This document shows positions 1 to 8,331 of a DNA stretch of 64,000 bases, piece by piece (within the stretch, counting starts at the first letter, position 1; each line of letters begins with the position of its first letter). Both the position numbers and the translations under genes were made by a program. The stretch spans positions 1 through 64,000 of the IMG/VR virus record IMGVR_UViG_3300025669_000020, one strand, 5' to 3'. The notes under the pieces were generated by a model that saw only the letters and a list, made by a program, of their open reading frames with translations, was not told the DNA's origin and made no database searches. This stretch comes from a virus.

Positions 1-1
1 G

Positions 2-1597
2 CAGTGTGGCCATCAGGAACAAGTAGACATCACGCCAGGGAAGCCTGGTCAGGGCGGTGTCCCCCTTCAGGTCAGTACTGTCCCCCTGGAGGGAGAGGAT
101 GAGGGCGGAGAGGGAGAGGGAGAGGGAGAGGGCGAGGGCGAGGGCGAGGGAGAGGGCGAGGGTGAGGGCGAAGGCGAAGGCGAAGGCGAGGGTGAGGGAG
201 AGGGAGACGGAGAGGGAGAGGGAGAGGGAGACGGAGAGGGCGAGGGCGAAGGCGAAGGCGAAGGAGAGGGAGAGGGAGAGGGAGACGGAGAGGGCGAAGG
301 CGAAGGCGAAGGCGAGGGAGAGGGAGACGGAGAGGGCGGAGGTGAGGGCGGAGGTGAGGGAGACGGAGACGGAAAGGGTTCAGGGGGGGACAAGGATGGG
401 GACAAGGACGGAGATGGACACAAGGACGGGGGCAAGGACGGGGGCAAGGAGGAGGGCTCGGGTGAGCAGGGGGAGGCTGCCCAGGACAATGACGGGGATG
501 CCCAGGACGCGGATGGGGGCAGTGCAGGTGGTCACCATTGGGATCCAGATGAGATGAATCCCTGGGAGTCTCTGGCTCAGGATCTTCTGAACGACTCGGA
601 GGGGCTGGGGACGCTGGATGTGACCGATGCCTTGAGCACGGGAGTAGAGGACGCCTGGGACAAGGAAGAGGAAACCTGCAAGCCTGGCGAGAACTCTTGG
701 AGACCCTACACCACTCGACATGACAAGATTCTCGTGGTGGGGCCCTCCGCAAAGGGCAAGGCAGATGATGTGGAGCGGTCCCGGCAGCTCCTGGACTCAG
801 TGCGGCGGGAGTGTGTGTTCTTCTTGGCTCGGCTTCGTTCCATCGTGCTGGCAATGGCCCAGCGGAGCACCTACCACGGGCTCCCAAGGGGGAGGGACAT
901 TTCGGAGAGGATGCTGGTGGAGTCCGTGTCTACCATGCGAGCCGGGAAGAAGCCCACACGCGCCTACTACGAGGTGGGCACCCAGGTGGACATCTCCATG
1001 TCTGCCGTCGTGCTGGTGGATGAATCCAGCTCCATGAAGGGGGATGAGACGGACACCGCCCGCAGCCTGATGACCATTGCCTCGCCTCTGGACTCCTTGG
1101 GATGCCCCACTCTGGTCTTGGGTTTCAGGGATGGCCCCAGGGCGCGTGCAGAGGGTCCTGTCCCCCCTGGCTGCCACCGCACCGAGGGTGTCTGCATCGA
1201 CGTGTTCAAGAGCTTCCATGAAAACTTCACCGCTACCCGCTGGCGCTTCGCCAACATCAGGGCCACGGGTGGCACTCCCATGTCGGATGGTATCCAGATG
1301 GGTCTCCAGGCTCTGATGGAGCGTGCAGAGGCTCACCGCGTGCTGTTCATTATCACGGACGGGGGGCCCAATTGGAGCCATCGTCCTGTTGTGCAGCGGC
1401 AGATTCGTCTGGCCAAGGAAGCGGGCATCCACGTGATCGGGGTGGGGATCGGGCCTGGCTCCACCTACGTTAAGACCCTATTCCCTGACCATGTGTGGGT
1501 TTCGACAGTGGGGGATTTGCCCTTGGCTCTGAGCAAGAAGATGAATCTGATTATGGACTGGAGAGGGCTTCCCCGCAGATCTGTACGTTTGGACTAG
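2..1597 (+). CDS. CobT-like vWA domain protein with acidic Gly-Glu linker (5' end outside window)
   Basis: The frame is open from base 2, so the N-terminus lies upstream of the window; 531 residues are visible. In order they are about 30 residues of unknown character, a Gly-Glu/Asp linker (near residues 30-125), a Lys/Asp/Gly-rich stretch, and a C-terminal von Willebrand factor A domain. The vWA metal site is complete: DESSS in [11 protein letters not shown], the Thr of [10 protein letters not shown] and the Asp of FIITDGGP. An acidic linker followed by a C-terminal vWA domain is the layout of CobT, which works with the AAA+ protein CobS in aerobic cobaltochelatase; the next gene encodes such an AAA+ partner. 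The ATG at 554 has no clear ribosome binding site and would discard the linker, so I do not use it. The vWA call is firm. The cobalt-chelatase role is inferred, because MoxR/vWA pairs also act as general protein-remodelling chaperones. Confidence 0.85.
   Translation, partial: QCGHQEQVDITPGKPGQGGVPLQVSTVPLEGEDEGGEGEGEGEGEGEGEGEGEGEGEGEGEGEGEGEGDGEGEGEGDGEGEGEGEGEGEGEGEGDGEGEGEGEGEGEGDGEGGGEGGGEGDGDGKGSGGDKDGDKDGDGHKDGGKDGGKEEGSGEQGEAAQDNDGDAQDADGGSAGGHHWDPDEMNPWESLAQDLLNDSEGLGTLDVTDALSTGVEDAWDKEEETCKPGENSWRPYTTRHDKILVVGPSAKGKADDVERSRQLLDSVRRECVFFLARLRSIVLAMAQRSTYHGLPRGRDISERMLVESVSTMRAGKKPTRAYYEVGTQVDISMSAVVLVDESSSMKGDETDTARSLMTIASPLDSLGCPTLVLGFRDGPRARAEGPVPPGCHRTEGVCIDVFKSFHENFTATRWRFANIRATGGTPMSDGIQMGLQALMERAEAHRVLFIITDGGPNWSHRPVVQRQIRLAKEAGIHVIGVGIGPGSTYVKTLFPDHVWVSTVGDLPLALSKKMNLIMDWRGLPRRSVRLD
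89..376 (+). repeat. Low-complexity Gly-Glu coding repeat
   Basis: Nearly 290 bases of GAG/GAA/GAC and GGN codons alternate as a (Gly-Glu/Asp)n tract inside the CobT-like gene. The purine-only coding strand also leaves long proline/serine-rich open frames on the other strand, which are artefacts. The tract is expected to be disordered and strongly acidic, like the linker in bacterial CobT. Confidence 0.9.
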
Positions 1598-1643
1598 CTG
1601 TTCCAAGGCCCCCTGTCGGGTATAGGACATCATGGAGGCCTGT

Positions 1644-2876
1644 ATGGGCAAAGCCGTGTGCCGAATTTGCGGATACGAGGGTCACTGGCTCGGGGACCAT
1701 ATGGTGGACGAGCATGAGCTGTCCCTGGGTGCCTACCTGAAGGCATACCCTGGAGCTGCAACCGCTTCGGAACGGCTCGTGGCGTTGTGGGAAGACCGCT
1801 CCAAAGATGCCGAAAGAGCACATCCCGCCGCTACGGAGTCCTTGAAGATCACCTTCTGCGGCATCCCTGTACCCGTCAACCCTGATGTCCCTATGGATGC
1901 CTGCTTCCCTCTCCCCACCGCGTTCAGGGTGCCTGCCCATGGGGATCTCAAAGAGGATATCTGGCACGCAGTGGTGGCTATGGTTCGTGGGAGATCCCTT
2001 TACATCCATGGCCCCCCAGGGTGCGGGAAGGATGCTCTGTTCCACGGGTGGTCGTACATGACGCGGGCTCCTGCGGACATCTACAACATCGATCCCGATG
2101 CCGACCTCCGCCCCTGGTTCTTCAGCCACGAGATCACGCAAGAGGGGACTGTGTGGCAGGAAGGGAAGCTCCTGCAGCAGCTTCGGGATGGGTATGTGTC
2201 CCCCACGAGCGGACGCCGTATCCCCTATCTCATCCTCATCACGGATTTCGACCGTGCCACCAAGGCCCAGGTCGAGACCCTGCGGCTGGTTCTGGACTCC
2301 ATCCAGGGTCGTATCAAGGGGCCGAACGGAATCACCTACCGAGTCCTACCGGGCACCCAGATCGTCGTGACCGCAAACACGGCTGGTGGTGGCGATCCCA
2401 GGGGGCGGTGTATCTCCGCGAACATCATCGATGCCTCCATCATGGACCGCTTCGGGGACATGGGCGCTCGGGCTTTCGAGTTCCACCCGATGGCATGGGA
2501 GGATGAGGGTCTCATCGTCCGAGAGAAATTCCCCCTCCTGGTGGAGCGGTGTAACGATGTGTTCGAGCAGGTGGGAAAAGCAACCACAGCTCTCCGGAAA
2601 GCTGTGGCAGATGAGAGGTTGTATGCGGAGTTCACCCACCGATCCCTCTGTGCATGGCTGGGCCACACGGAGGACATCATCCGTGTGACAGGTGCCGTAC
2701 CCCAGAACATCCTCAAGGAAGCCCTGCGAGCTGTGGTGGACAAATTCGGGGATACCCACACCCGCCAGGAAGCCATGGGCATCATCGACCCCTTCATCCA
2801 GGGAGGGGTCGTAGAAGTCGGGGATACAAGCCACATCCAGAAGGAAAAGCTTTCTGAACTCATGGATGCACTGTAG
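1644..2876 (+). CDS. cobS: CobS-like AAA+ ATPase with N-terminal C2H2 zinc finger
   Basis: A 410-residue AAA+ ATPase of the MoxR/CobS type. The N-terminus has a short zinc finger (C6-x2-C9, then H19-x4-H24) of the kind seen in phage CobS and MucR-like proteins. The ATPase core has Walker A GPPGCGKD (residues 123-130), Walker B-like LILITDFD, a sensor Asn in VTANTAGG and a DRFGD segment. It probably remodels a target together with the vWA protein encoded immediately upstream (46 bases away), as CobS does with CobT. I chose ATG 1644 because GGAGG sits 5 nt upstream; ATG 1632 (414 residues) has a weaker AGGA. No CobN homologue is visible in the window, so cobalt insertion itself cannot be claimed. 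Confidence 0.85.
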   Translation: MGKAVCRICGYEGHWLGDHMVDEHELSLGAYLKAYPGAATASERLVALWEDRSKDAERAHPAATESLKITFCGIPVPVNPDVPMDACFPLPTAFRVPAHGDLKEDIWHAVVAMVRGRSLYIHGPPGCGKDALFHGWSYMTRAPADIYNIDPDADLRPWFFSHEITQEGTVWQEGKLLQQLRDGYVSPTSGRRIPYLILITDFDRATKAQVETLRLVLDSIQGRIKGPNGITYRVLPGTQIVVTANTAGGGDPRGRCISANIIDASIMDRFGDMGARAFEFHPMAWEDEGLIVREKFPLLVERCNDVFEQVGKATTALRKAVADERLYAEFTHRSLCAWLGHTEDIIRVTGAVPQNILKEALRAVVDKFGDTHTRQEAMGIIDPFIQGGVVEVGDTSHIQKEKLSELMDAL

Positions 2877-2923
2877 GCCCTCCGTTTTCCTGCCTATGGG
2901 CACCGCTAGGTGGGAGTGATCTA

Positions 2924-3079
2924 ATGGCTCATCGGCATCGCGTTCTTGGACGAATCACACGATTCAGTGCTCATTCCACCCTCATGGCTTTCCGTGCCTG
3001 CGGGTGGGTGGTTGTCATCGGCATCGTCCTCATCGCTGCCATTTGTCGAGATGGTTCTGAGGTTCGACATGAGGGGTAG
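2924..3079 (+). CDS. Small single-pass membrane protein (51 aa)
   Basis: An ORF of 51 codons in the gap after the CobS-like gene, with a GGGAG sequence ahead of the ATG. A basic, His/Arg-rich N-terminus is followed by one hydrophobic helix (about residues 27-40, WVVVIGIVLIAAI) and a short polar tail, consistent with a small inner-membrane protein with its basic end inside. I recognise no family. Its size makes the call tentative; the clean helix, the spacing and the lack of any competing gene support it. Confidence 0.45.
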   Translation: MAHRHRVLGRITRFSAHSTLMAFRACGWVVVIGIVLIAAICRDGSEVRHEG

Positions 3080-3141
3080 GTCTAATCCCGTGTTATAGGG
3101 GTAACAGAGAGGGACACCACCCCCTCTTCCCTGGAGACAGG

Positions 3142-3510
3142 ATGCCTCGTCCTCCCGATTCTTTCCTCAAGACCCCTCAGTTCAAAGAGCGTCTCGCTGT
3201 GGCGGGTGCCTACGCCAAGTCCACTGATCAGGGAGTATGGCCCACCCGTATCTTCTGGATTGGGCTGACCGAAAACGTGATGGTGGCCCGCAGGTACGCC
3301 ATGCGCCGCCCCAACTACGAGGACAGCGAAGCCTGGGACGCCTACACCAACCTCATCGAAGCAGGCATCTTCTCCGAAGATCCTGAGGGGGTTGTGACCG
3401 CTCTGGATCACCCCTACTGGGGTCTGGACGTGAACTGCTACGTGTGGATGAACACCTGCATCAGCATCGCCGCTGGTGGCAGCATTCCCGACGAGTTCCC
3501 GCGTCGCTGA
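3142..3510 (+). CDS. Hypothetical protein (122 aa)
   Basis: A 122-residue soluble protein, mixed in charge and rich in aromatic residues, with a GGAGACAGG ribosome binding site directly before the ATG. It has no recognisable motif; the segment after residue 35 (Trp-Pro-Thr-Arg and an Arg-Arg-Tyr patch) is the most ordered-looking part. It is followed after a single base by the next ORF, so the two are probably co-transcribed. Confidence 0.7.
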   Translation: MPRPPDSFLKTPQFKERLAVAGAYAKSTDQGVWPTRIFWIGLTENVMVARRYAMRRPNYEDSEAWDAYTNLIEAGIFSEDPEGVVTALDHPYWGLDVNCYVWMNTCISIAAGGSIPDEFPRR

Positions 3511-3511
3511 A

Positions 3512-4327
3512 ATGACCCTCTACTGGGCCACACTGGATACGAACCCTCCCCACGCATCTTTGTGGGAGAGGGAGACCCCCGAAGAAGCAGATCCCGTGTG
3601 TGGGCCGTGTCCGCACCGGGATTTCTGCATGGGGAATCGATGGAATGAGCATGGTGGGCCCACGGACAAGGGAGACATAACCAGCGTCCACACCTGTTCC
3701 CTCTGTGCCGAAAAAGTGCTCTCCGCCTACACAGATGATGCCGAGGACAGGATGGTGCCTGACGAGTGCCGCAGGTGGAGACCTGACTTCGGCAGTGCAT
3801 GCGAGTGCAATGGCTGTATGCAAGAGCGGCAAGAGCTGGACAGGCTACATCCCTCATACGAAGCCCGCATGGGGGCTGTGCGCCACTTCATGCAAGCTCT
3901 CCTCGTGGAGAAAGAAGAACGGAGTGCGGACATCAGAAAGGTGGCTCGGGAGATGGCACAGGCCACAACACCCATGGCACACCTCCCCATCACGGGCAAT
4001 TTCACCCCAGCCTCCAAGGCCCTGGGTGTCATCATGGGACTCGTGCTATCCCACAAGGTGCTCCACGAGGCATGGGACGCCCTCGAAGACTGGCGGCAGG
4101 TGGAGGCAAAGTACAAGTGGCTGGAAGCCCTGCATTTGTCTCTGGGACGCCACAAGAGCGATCTGGGCAAGGTACTGCACGAGTTCCGCTTCGCTCTGAC
4201 GGATGTCGTCACTATCCGCAGGGTCTGGTATACGATCCCGCCCCAAGAGCGTAAAGCCATGATGCGGCTGTGGGAACAACGGCTCCGGGCGGGGCTCGGT
4301 AAAGAGTCCCCGCTGCCAGAGAGTTAG
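3512..4327 (+). CDS. Cysteine-rich hypothetical protein, probable zinc-binding N-terminus
   Basis: A 271-residue protein of unknown function. The first third contains several cysteine pairs (CGPCPHRDFC, CSLCAEK, then ACECNGC) typical of structural zinc or metal clusters. The rest is helical, with long charged amphipathic stretches. I start it at ATG 3512, one base after the previous stop codon, rather than the in-frame ATG 36 bases earlier that would overlap the upstream gene. Its 3' end overlaps the Nudix gene on the other strand by 4 bases, closing the plus-strand cluster. Confidence 0.75.
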   Translation: MTLYWATLDTNPPHASLWERETPEEADPVCGPCPHRDFCMGNRWNEHGGPTDKGDITSVHTCSLCAEKVLSAYTDDAEDRMVPDECRRWRPDFGSACECNGCMQERQELDRLHPSYEARMGAVRHFMQALLVEKEERSADIRKVAREMAQATTPMAHLPITGNFTPASKALGVIMGLVLSHKVLHEAWDALEDWRQVEAKYKWLEALHLSLGRHKSDLGKVLHEFRFALTDVVTIRRVWYTIPPQERKAMMRLWEQRLRAGLGKESPLPES

Positions 4328-5025
4328 CCCTTGAGGAAGCTGTAGACCGCTGCCCTCTTGGTCGTCGTGGCTCGGAACCCCGGTGCCTTCTCGATGATCC
4401 CATCCGACTGCATCCGGCGGAAGCGGCGGTAGAAGTTCTTCACCGCGAAATCATCGCCCTTCACCACGGCATAGACAGCCCGTAGCTCGGCCACGGTGAA
4501 CGTGGGGGGGAGCAGCTCGAAGGCGATGGGGCTGTAGTCGATCTTGCCCCGGATCCTCTCCACACCCATCCGCAGAATCTCGGGGTGGTCGAAGGCCACT
4601 TCCATGGCAGGCAGTTCCTGCTGCACAGAGAACCAGCGGGCATCGGAAGCGTCATCACCAGCCTTGACCGTGAGAGCCAAGTGCGGAGGGACGAGGGCGA
4701 AGTAGGCGACCGTGATGACCCTGGTACGAGCATCACGGGATGCCTTTCCGAAGGTGTAGAGCTGCTCCAGGTAGCAGGAGCCTTCTGGGAGGCTGGTTTC
4801 CTCTGCAAGCTCCCTGTGGGCAGCCTGCTCCACGTCCTCGCCTTGTTGGTCTTGGGCATTGCCCACGTCCACAAAGCCGCCTGGGAGCGCCCAGCAGCCC
4901 TTGTAGGGGTGTCCCCGGCGCTGTACGAGCAGCACCTTCAGATCATTGTCGAGGATGGTGAAGATCACCAGGTCAACGGTCACGATCTCAGCGTCGTGGC
5001 TGAGCTTTCCGCTCTGATCTGTCAC
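4324..5025 (-). CDS. Nudix hydrolase with C-terminal winged helix (NrtR/ADP-ribose pyrophosphatase-like)
   Basis: A 233-residue protein with an N-terminal Nudix domain and a C-terminal winged-helix domain, the layout of the NAD-metabolism regulator NrtR and its ADP-ribose-cleaving relatives. The Nudix box is readable (GGFVDVG, then a Glu seven residues before RELAEETSL), with the metal-binding REL-x-EE retained and an insertion between the first Gly and the Glu. The last 80 residues (from about SPIAFELLPP) contain the winged helix with a basic NFYRRFRRMQ helix. The retained acidic residues suggest it may still cleave ADP-ribose or a similar nucleotide. It is the last gene of the vWA-phosphatase-kinase operon and lies 5 kb from the NAD salvage operon, so a role in NAD or ADP-ribose sensing is a reasonable inference. 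Confidence 0.85.
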   Translation of the reverse strand: MTDQSGKLSHDAEIVTVDLVIFTILDNDLKVLLVQRRGHPYKGCWALPGGFVDVGNAQDQQGEDVEQAAHRELAEETSLPEGSCYLEQLYTFGKASRDARTRVITVAYFALVPPHLALTVKAGDDASDARWFSVQQELPAMEVAFDHPEILRMGVERIRGKIDYSPIAFELLPPTFTVAELRAVYAVVKGDDFAVKNFYRRFRRMQSDGIIEKAPGFRATTTKRAAVYSFLKG

Positions 5026-5522
5026 AGCAGCTCCATGGTGAAGTCGTGGTTGTTGCTACGCAGAACCCTCCGAAAAACACGGGCCGCTGCGACACCCCTG
5101 ACATCAAGGATGGCACCCCCATCGACATTGAACCGGAACTTGGCAACACCCTTGTCACCACGAACGAGGGGCTCATGGTAGAGTGCGGTCCTGAAGTCCT
5201 GGAAGGTGGCATCAGGGATGTCCACCTGGGTCAGCTTCTGGCCGAACCTGGACTTGGGTGGAGCCTTGGGTGGAACCACCACCTTGGGCTTGGGTGGTCC
5301 CTTGTAGTAGAAGTTCAGCAGCTCGAAGGCACGCCTTGCCCTGGGGTCATGCTCACCCCGGATCAGATCATGGTAGTGGGGCTTCAGGATGTGGTGCTTC
5401 CAGTGGAGGATGTCCGCACCGGGGGCTGGTGCCTTCAGTCTCACGATTTCGAAGCACTCATCCCAGGTGTAGGTCATGGTGGGGTTGCTGGGAAGATGGC
5501 TGAAACAGGGGATTCCGGTCAT
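5022..5522 (-). CDS. Hypothetical protein in kinase-phosphatase operon (166 aa)
   Basis: A 166-residue protein of unknown family between the kinase-like and Nudix genes; it overlaps the Nudix start by 4 bases and begins 4 bases after the kinase stop. The N-terminal half looks like a small helical module (DECFEIVRLKAP, ILHWKHHILKPHYHD, RRAFELLNFYYKGPP) reminiscent of J-domain-like repeats, but the HPD signature is absent. A Pro/Lys linker separates it from a C-terminal domain. The start at 5522 is supported by an ATGAGG sequence 7 nt upstream; an internal Met at residue 16 is the alternative. Confidence 0.7.
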   Translation of the reverse strand: MTGIPCFSHLPSNPTMTYTWDECFEIVRLKAPAPGADILHWKHHILKPHYHDLIRGEHDPRARRAFELLNFYYKGPPKPKVVVPPKAPPKSRFGQKLTQVDIPDATFQDFRTALYHEPLVRGDKGVAKFRFNVDGGAILDVRGVAAARVFRRVLRSNNHDFTMELL

Positions 5523-5526
5523 GGGG

Positions 5527-7224
5527 TTACCTCATTTTCATGTGGACGACAGTGTTTCCTCTCAGGAACACTACCCGTCCAGTGTGCTTGTGGAGCCGCA
5601 TGTCCGCTCCCAGCACAGGATCCTTGACCACCTTGACACCCGTAGCTCCGCGCTTCCTGGAGAACAGTTCCAAGTCCTCATCCTCGTTGATGGAGGCACA
5701 CACACCAGAGTCCAGGGACACGAAGTTCAAGCCCATGGGGGTGGTGTCGGAGATGACGCGGACATCGTAATCCTGGTAGTCATTGCTGAACCGGAACACG
5801 AGTCGGTCGTACTTGCCCTTCTTGGCTGCAACGACCATGAGCACGTTCTTGTCGGCCTTGGCGTCCGTGATGCGGTATCCGTCCAGCTCCTTCAGGTGGA
5901 CATGGTAGCTGAGGCCCAGGGAGGGGAACGTCGTGGCGTAGGTCGCTCCCATCATGTTCTGGAAACACACCCCTGGGTAGAGCGTTGTCGCATTGGGCAG
6001 GCAGGAGGCAGCCACCCGCGTCGTGGCAAGGAGCCTGCTGCCGATCTCCGTCAAGAGGATTTCCACGATCTGGTTATCCACCTTGAGGTAGATGCCACCG
6101 TCCGTGGACATCGCCTGATCTGCAAGCAGGGGCACCTCGATCTGCTTTTTGTCCACGGTGTCAAAGAGCTGGAGCCGCTGGGACTCCAACCAGCCCACCA
6201 CGGGCTTGTTCTGCTTGGGGGTGAACACTGCCCCCACGAGGTTCTGGACGGCGGGCCCCACCTTGTACTTGTCCCTGTAGATGCCATCCGCACACACAGA
6301 GACTACGGAGCCCATGTGTTCCCAGGTTCCCATGAGGGTGCTCCCCAGAGCCAGGAGATCCTTGAACACGAGGTTCTGCGTCCCCGAGAGGGTACGGATG
6401 ATGGGGGTGATGATGATGGCTCCGGAGAAGTCCGTGGGGGGAGCCATGCGCTTGCCATCCCGAAGGACAGCCTTGTACCACTCCAGGTAGATGGAGGGGA
6501 TCACATCCAGGGGGTAAACTGCCTTGGGCAGCTTGACAGCGGAGTCGAAGACAGAGATGCCTGCCTGCATCCGGTCTTCCATCTTTCGGATGCTGGGGTG
6601 CTTGCCCTTGAAGGGGTGGATGCCTGTGAAGAGCTGGAAAGAGACACAGGCGAACCCGAACCAGTCCGACCCCTCGGAGAAGCGGTTGTGCGTGACCTGT
6701 GGGTCCTTCACGGAAGCCATGATGGCTGTCGCGGGGTAGCGGCGTGTCTGGTAGGAGGCTGCATCGATGGCGAAGACATCATCGAATTTCTTGCCCACCA
6801 GGAAGTTCATCTCGTTGGGGTCTACCAGCAGGACACCCGCCCTGTGGACAGAGTCGAAAATCCCCCGCAGGTTCTTCACCAGCTTTTGGATGTGGTCAGG
6901 GGTGATCCCGTGCCTGTTGCGGAACGGGGGTGGGAACAACTGGCAGAGAACCCATACATCCTCTCCAGCCTTGCCCAGGAACTTCATCGTGTGCCCGACA
7001 GGGCGACCCCGACTGTCTAGCAGAAGCCTCTCAGGTTTGATGACGTGGGGATCATGAATGTCCCCCAGCTCTTGCATCTTCCCCAGGGGGATCATGTTGG
7101 CGGGGTCCTTGTAGACCCTGTACGCCACATTGCCTTGTGCGTACACCTCAGCCTCTCCACCGCTGGCTACGAAGTCCTGCTTGGAGAGGTTGACGGTGCC
7201 CTGGCCCTGGACTGTGAGCTTCAT
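5527..7224 (-). CDS. Protein kinase-like protein of the vWA-PP2C-kinase triad (YegI-like)
   Basis: A 565-residue protein whose first 220 residues form a divergent Ser/Thr protein kinase. Visible motifs are a glycine loop SGGEAEVY (21-28), a Lys in RVYKD (39), a catalytic-loop equivalent VDPNEMNFLV (Asp135, Asn140), a metal-binding Asp154 in AIDAASYQ, and helix F SDWFGFACVSFQLFTGIHPF (187-206). The HRD motif is replaced by VDP, as in YegI-type kinases. The remaining 340 residues look beta-rich and may be a propeller-like sensor or docking domain. The start ATG overlaps the phosphatase stop (ATGA), which ties the two together in translation. The expected role is to phosphorylate a partner, with the PP2C protein reversing it. 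Whether the kinase is active or a pseudokinase is not settled by sequence. Confidence 0.85.
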   Translation of the reverse strand: MKLTVQGQGTVNLSKQDFVASGGEAEVYAQGNVAYRVYKDPANMIPLGKMQELGDIHDPHVIKPERLLLDSRGRPVGHTMKFLGKAGEDVWVLCQLFPPPFRNRHGITPDHIQKLVKNLRGIFDSVHRAGVLLVDPNEMNFLVGKKFDDVFAIDAASYQTRRYPATAIMASVKDPQVTHNRFSEGSDWFGFACVSFQLFTGIHPFKGKHPSIRKMEDRMQAGISVFDSAVKLPKAVYPLDVIPSIYLEWYKAVLRDGKRMAPPTDFSGAIIITPIIRTLSGTQNLVFKDLLALGSTLMGTWEHMGSVVSVCADGIYRDKYKVGPAVQNLVGAVFTPKQNKPVVGWLESQRLQLFDTVDKKQIEVPLLADQAMSTDGGIYLKVDNQIVEILLTEIGSRLLATTRVAASCLPNATTLYPGVCFQNMMGATYATTFPSLGLSYHVHLKELDGYRITDAKADKNVLMVVAAKKGKYDRLVFRFSNDYQDYDVRVISDTTPMGLNFVSLDSGVCASINEDEDLELFSRKRGATGVKVVKDPVLGADMRLHKHTGRVVFLRGNTVVHMKMR

Positions 7225-8093
7225 GACTGCTCCACCGGCTCGGTGAGAGTGATGCCTGCTGCTGCCACGTCGTCGTAGTGCTGCCATTCCAGCCGGGGGA
7301 CAGCCCTCTCCAGGAAGCGCTTCATCCGCTTGGTCACGAAGGGCCCCTTCAGACTCTTCATGGCTGTCATGTGGGACATGACCTCCAGGAACGGGACAGG
7401 CTCGAAGGTGCCCGGTGCCACCTTCTTCTGGAAGGACTCCACCCCGTCAGAGCACACCATGACGAAATCGTACTCCTGGGCAGGGAAATCCACCACCCTC
7501 CAGAAGCCTTGGGGGCTCAGGGTCCCATCCTCCCCGATGCGGTAGGAGACATCTCCCGTCTCCGTGTCCTGGTGAACACCGTCCAGAGTGCGGTACATCG
7601 CCCAGCTGTTGTAGCCCTGGTCGATATACCTATCCAGACGCTCCTTCTCCAGCGTGTAGGTCAGGTAGCCAGGAGCCACGAGCCCCGATTCACCTGGGAG
7701 GAACAGCATCCTCCAGATCTCGATCTCTCCCGTGCGACGCCGGGCAGCCAAGGCACCGTCACCCACCAGGAAGGCCCGCACGTCACCATTGGCCTTCTGG
7801 AACAAGGTCATGAGGGTGGCATCCAGGCAGGTGTGCGGGAGCCGCATCCCTCGGGCAGCACTCAGAGCCTGCCACACCACACCAGAGGGCTCGAAGAAGT
7901 CTCCCGAGAGCATCATCCGCTCTTGGGCGGCGATGGTCATGAGCCGGGAGCCAAAGTCCGTGTCGGGGGATGAGGAACACCCGTCCGATACGATAGCGAA
8001 GGCTCTGCCATCGGGCAGCAAACCTGCCCTGGCGTAGTCCTCGCAGACCCTGTGAGTCTTCCCGATGCTAAAATGGGCGTCCGCAGTTGCCAC
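7221..8093 (-). CDS. PP2C-family protein phosphatase
   Basis: A 290-residue PP2C (PPM) phosphatase. Metal-binding motifs are visible as VSDGCSSS (Asp37-Gly38), VGDGALAA in the centre and VCSDGVESF near the C-terminus, and a DDVAAAGI segment supplies the last conserved Asp. I start it at a GTG preceded by AAGGAG at 9 nt, just inside the end of the upstream 87-residue gene; longer readings lack protein-like sequence. It overlaps the kinase-like gene by 4 bases and should oppose it, as PphC opposes YegI in Escherichia coli. The role is inferred from family and context. Confidence 0.88.
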   Translation of the reverse strand: MATADAHFSIGKTHRVCEDYARAGLLPDGRAFAIVSDGCSSSPDTDFGSRLMTIAAQERMMLSGDFFEPSGVVWQALSAARGMRLPHTCLDATLMTLFQKANGDVRAFLVGDGALAARRRTGEIEIWRMLFLPGESGLVAPGYLTYTLEKERLDRYIDQGYNSWAMYRTLDGVHQDTETGDVSYRIGEDGTLSPQGFWRVVDFPAQEYDFVMVCSDGVESFQKKVAPGTFEPVPFLEVMSHMTAMKSLKGPFVTKRMKRFLERAVPRLEWQHYDDVAAAGITLTEPVEQS

Positions 8094-8331
8094 CGGAGGA
8101 TGCTCCTTCGGCGTACTCAACCTCGTCTGAGGGGTACACCATGGTGAGGTGATGTTCCGAGAAGACCGCCACGTAGTCCTCCCGCAGCACCACGAAAGCG
8201 TTCTGTAGAATGAAGGTGGAGCCGTCCATGTGGTGCAGCTCCACCTCATTCCCGAACCGGGGGTCATCAGCCAGGAGCGTGAGCTTGTAGGCTATCACCC
8301 AGGTGAGAACTTCCTGGTAGGAGTCTGACAT
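8068..8331 (-). CDS. Small hypothetical protein between vWA and PP2C genes (87 aa)
   Basis: An 87-residue acidic protein, coupled at both ends: its ATG overlaps the vWA stop by one base and its 3' end overlaps the phosphatase start. It begins with a helix (SDSYQEVLTWVIAYKL) and continues with short beta-like segments (VELHHMDGSTFILQNAFVVL). I recognise no family. Its fixed place inside the signalling triad makes a regulatory or adaptor role likely, but nothing in the sequence proves that. Confidence 0.75.
   Translation of the reverse strand: MSDSYQEVLTWVIAYKLTLLADDPRFGNEVELHHMDGSTFILQNAFVVLREDYVAVFSEHHLTMVYPSDEVEYAEGASSGGNCGRPF

Noticed and set aside
67-887. Long Pro/Ser/Arg/Leu-rich open frames on the minus strand and an Arg/Glu-rich frame on the plus strand over the repeat
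   Set aside because: They are other-frame readings of the Gly-Glu repeat in the vWA gene, with low-complexity composition and no start signals.
5476-7020. 514-codon plus-strand open frame opposite the kinase-like gene
   Set aside because: It is antisense to a gene with clear kinase motifs; its His/Asp/Gly/Val-rich composition is typical of antisense readings in GC-rich DNA.
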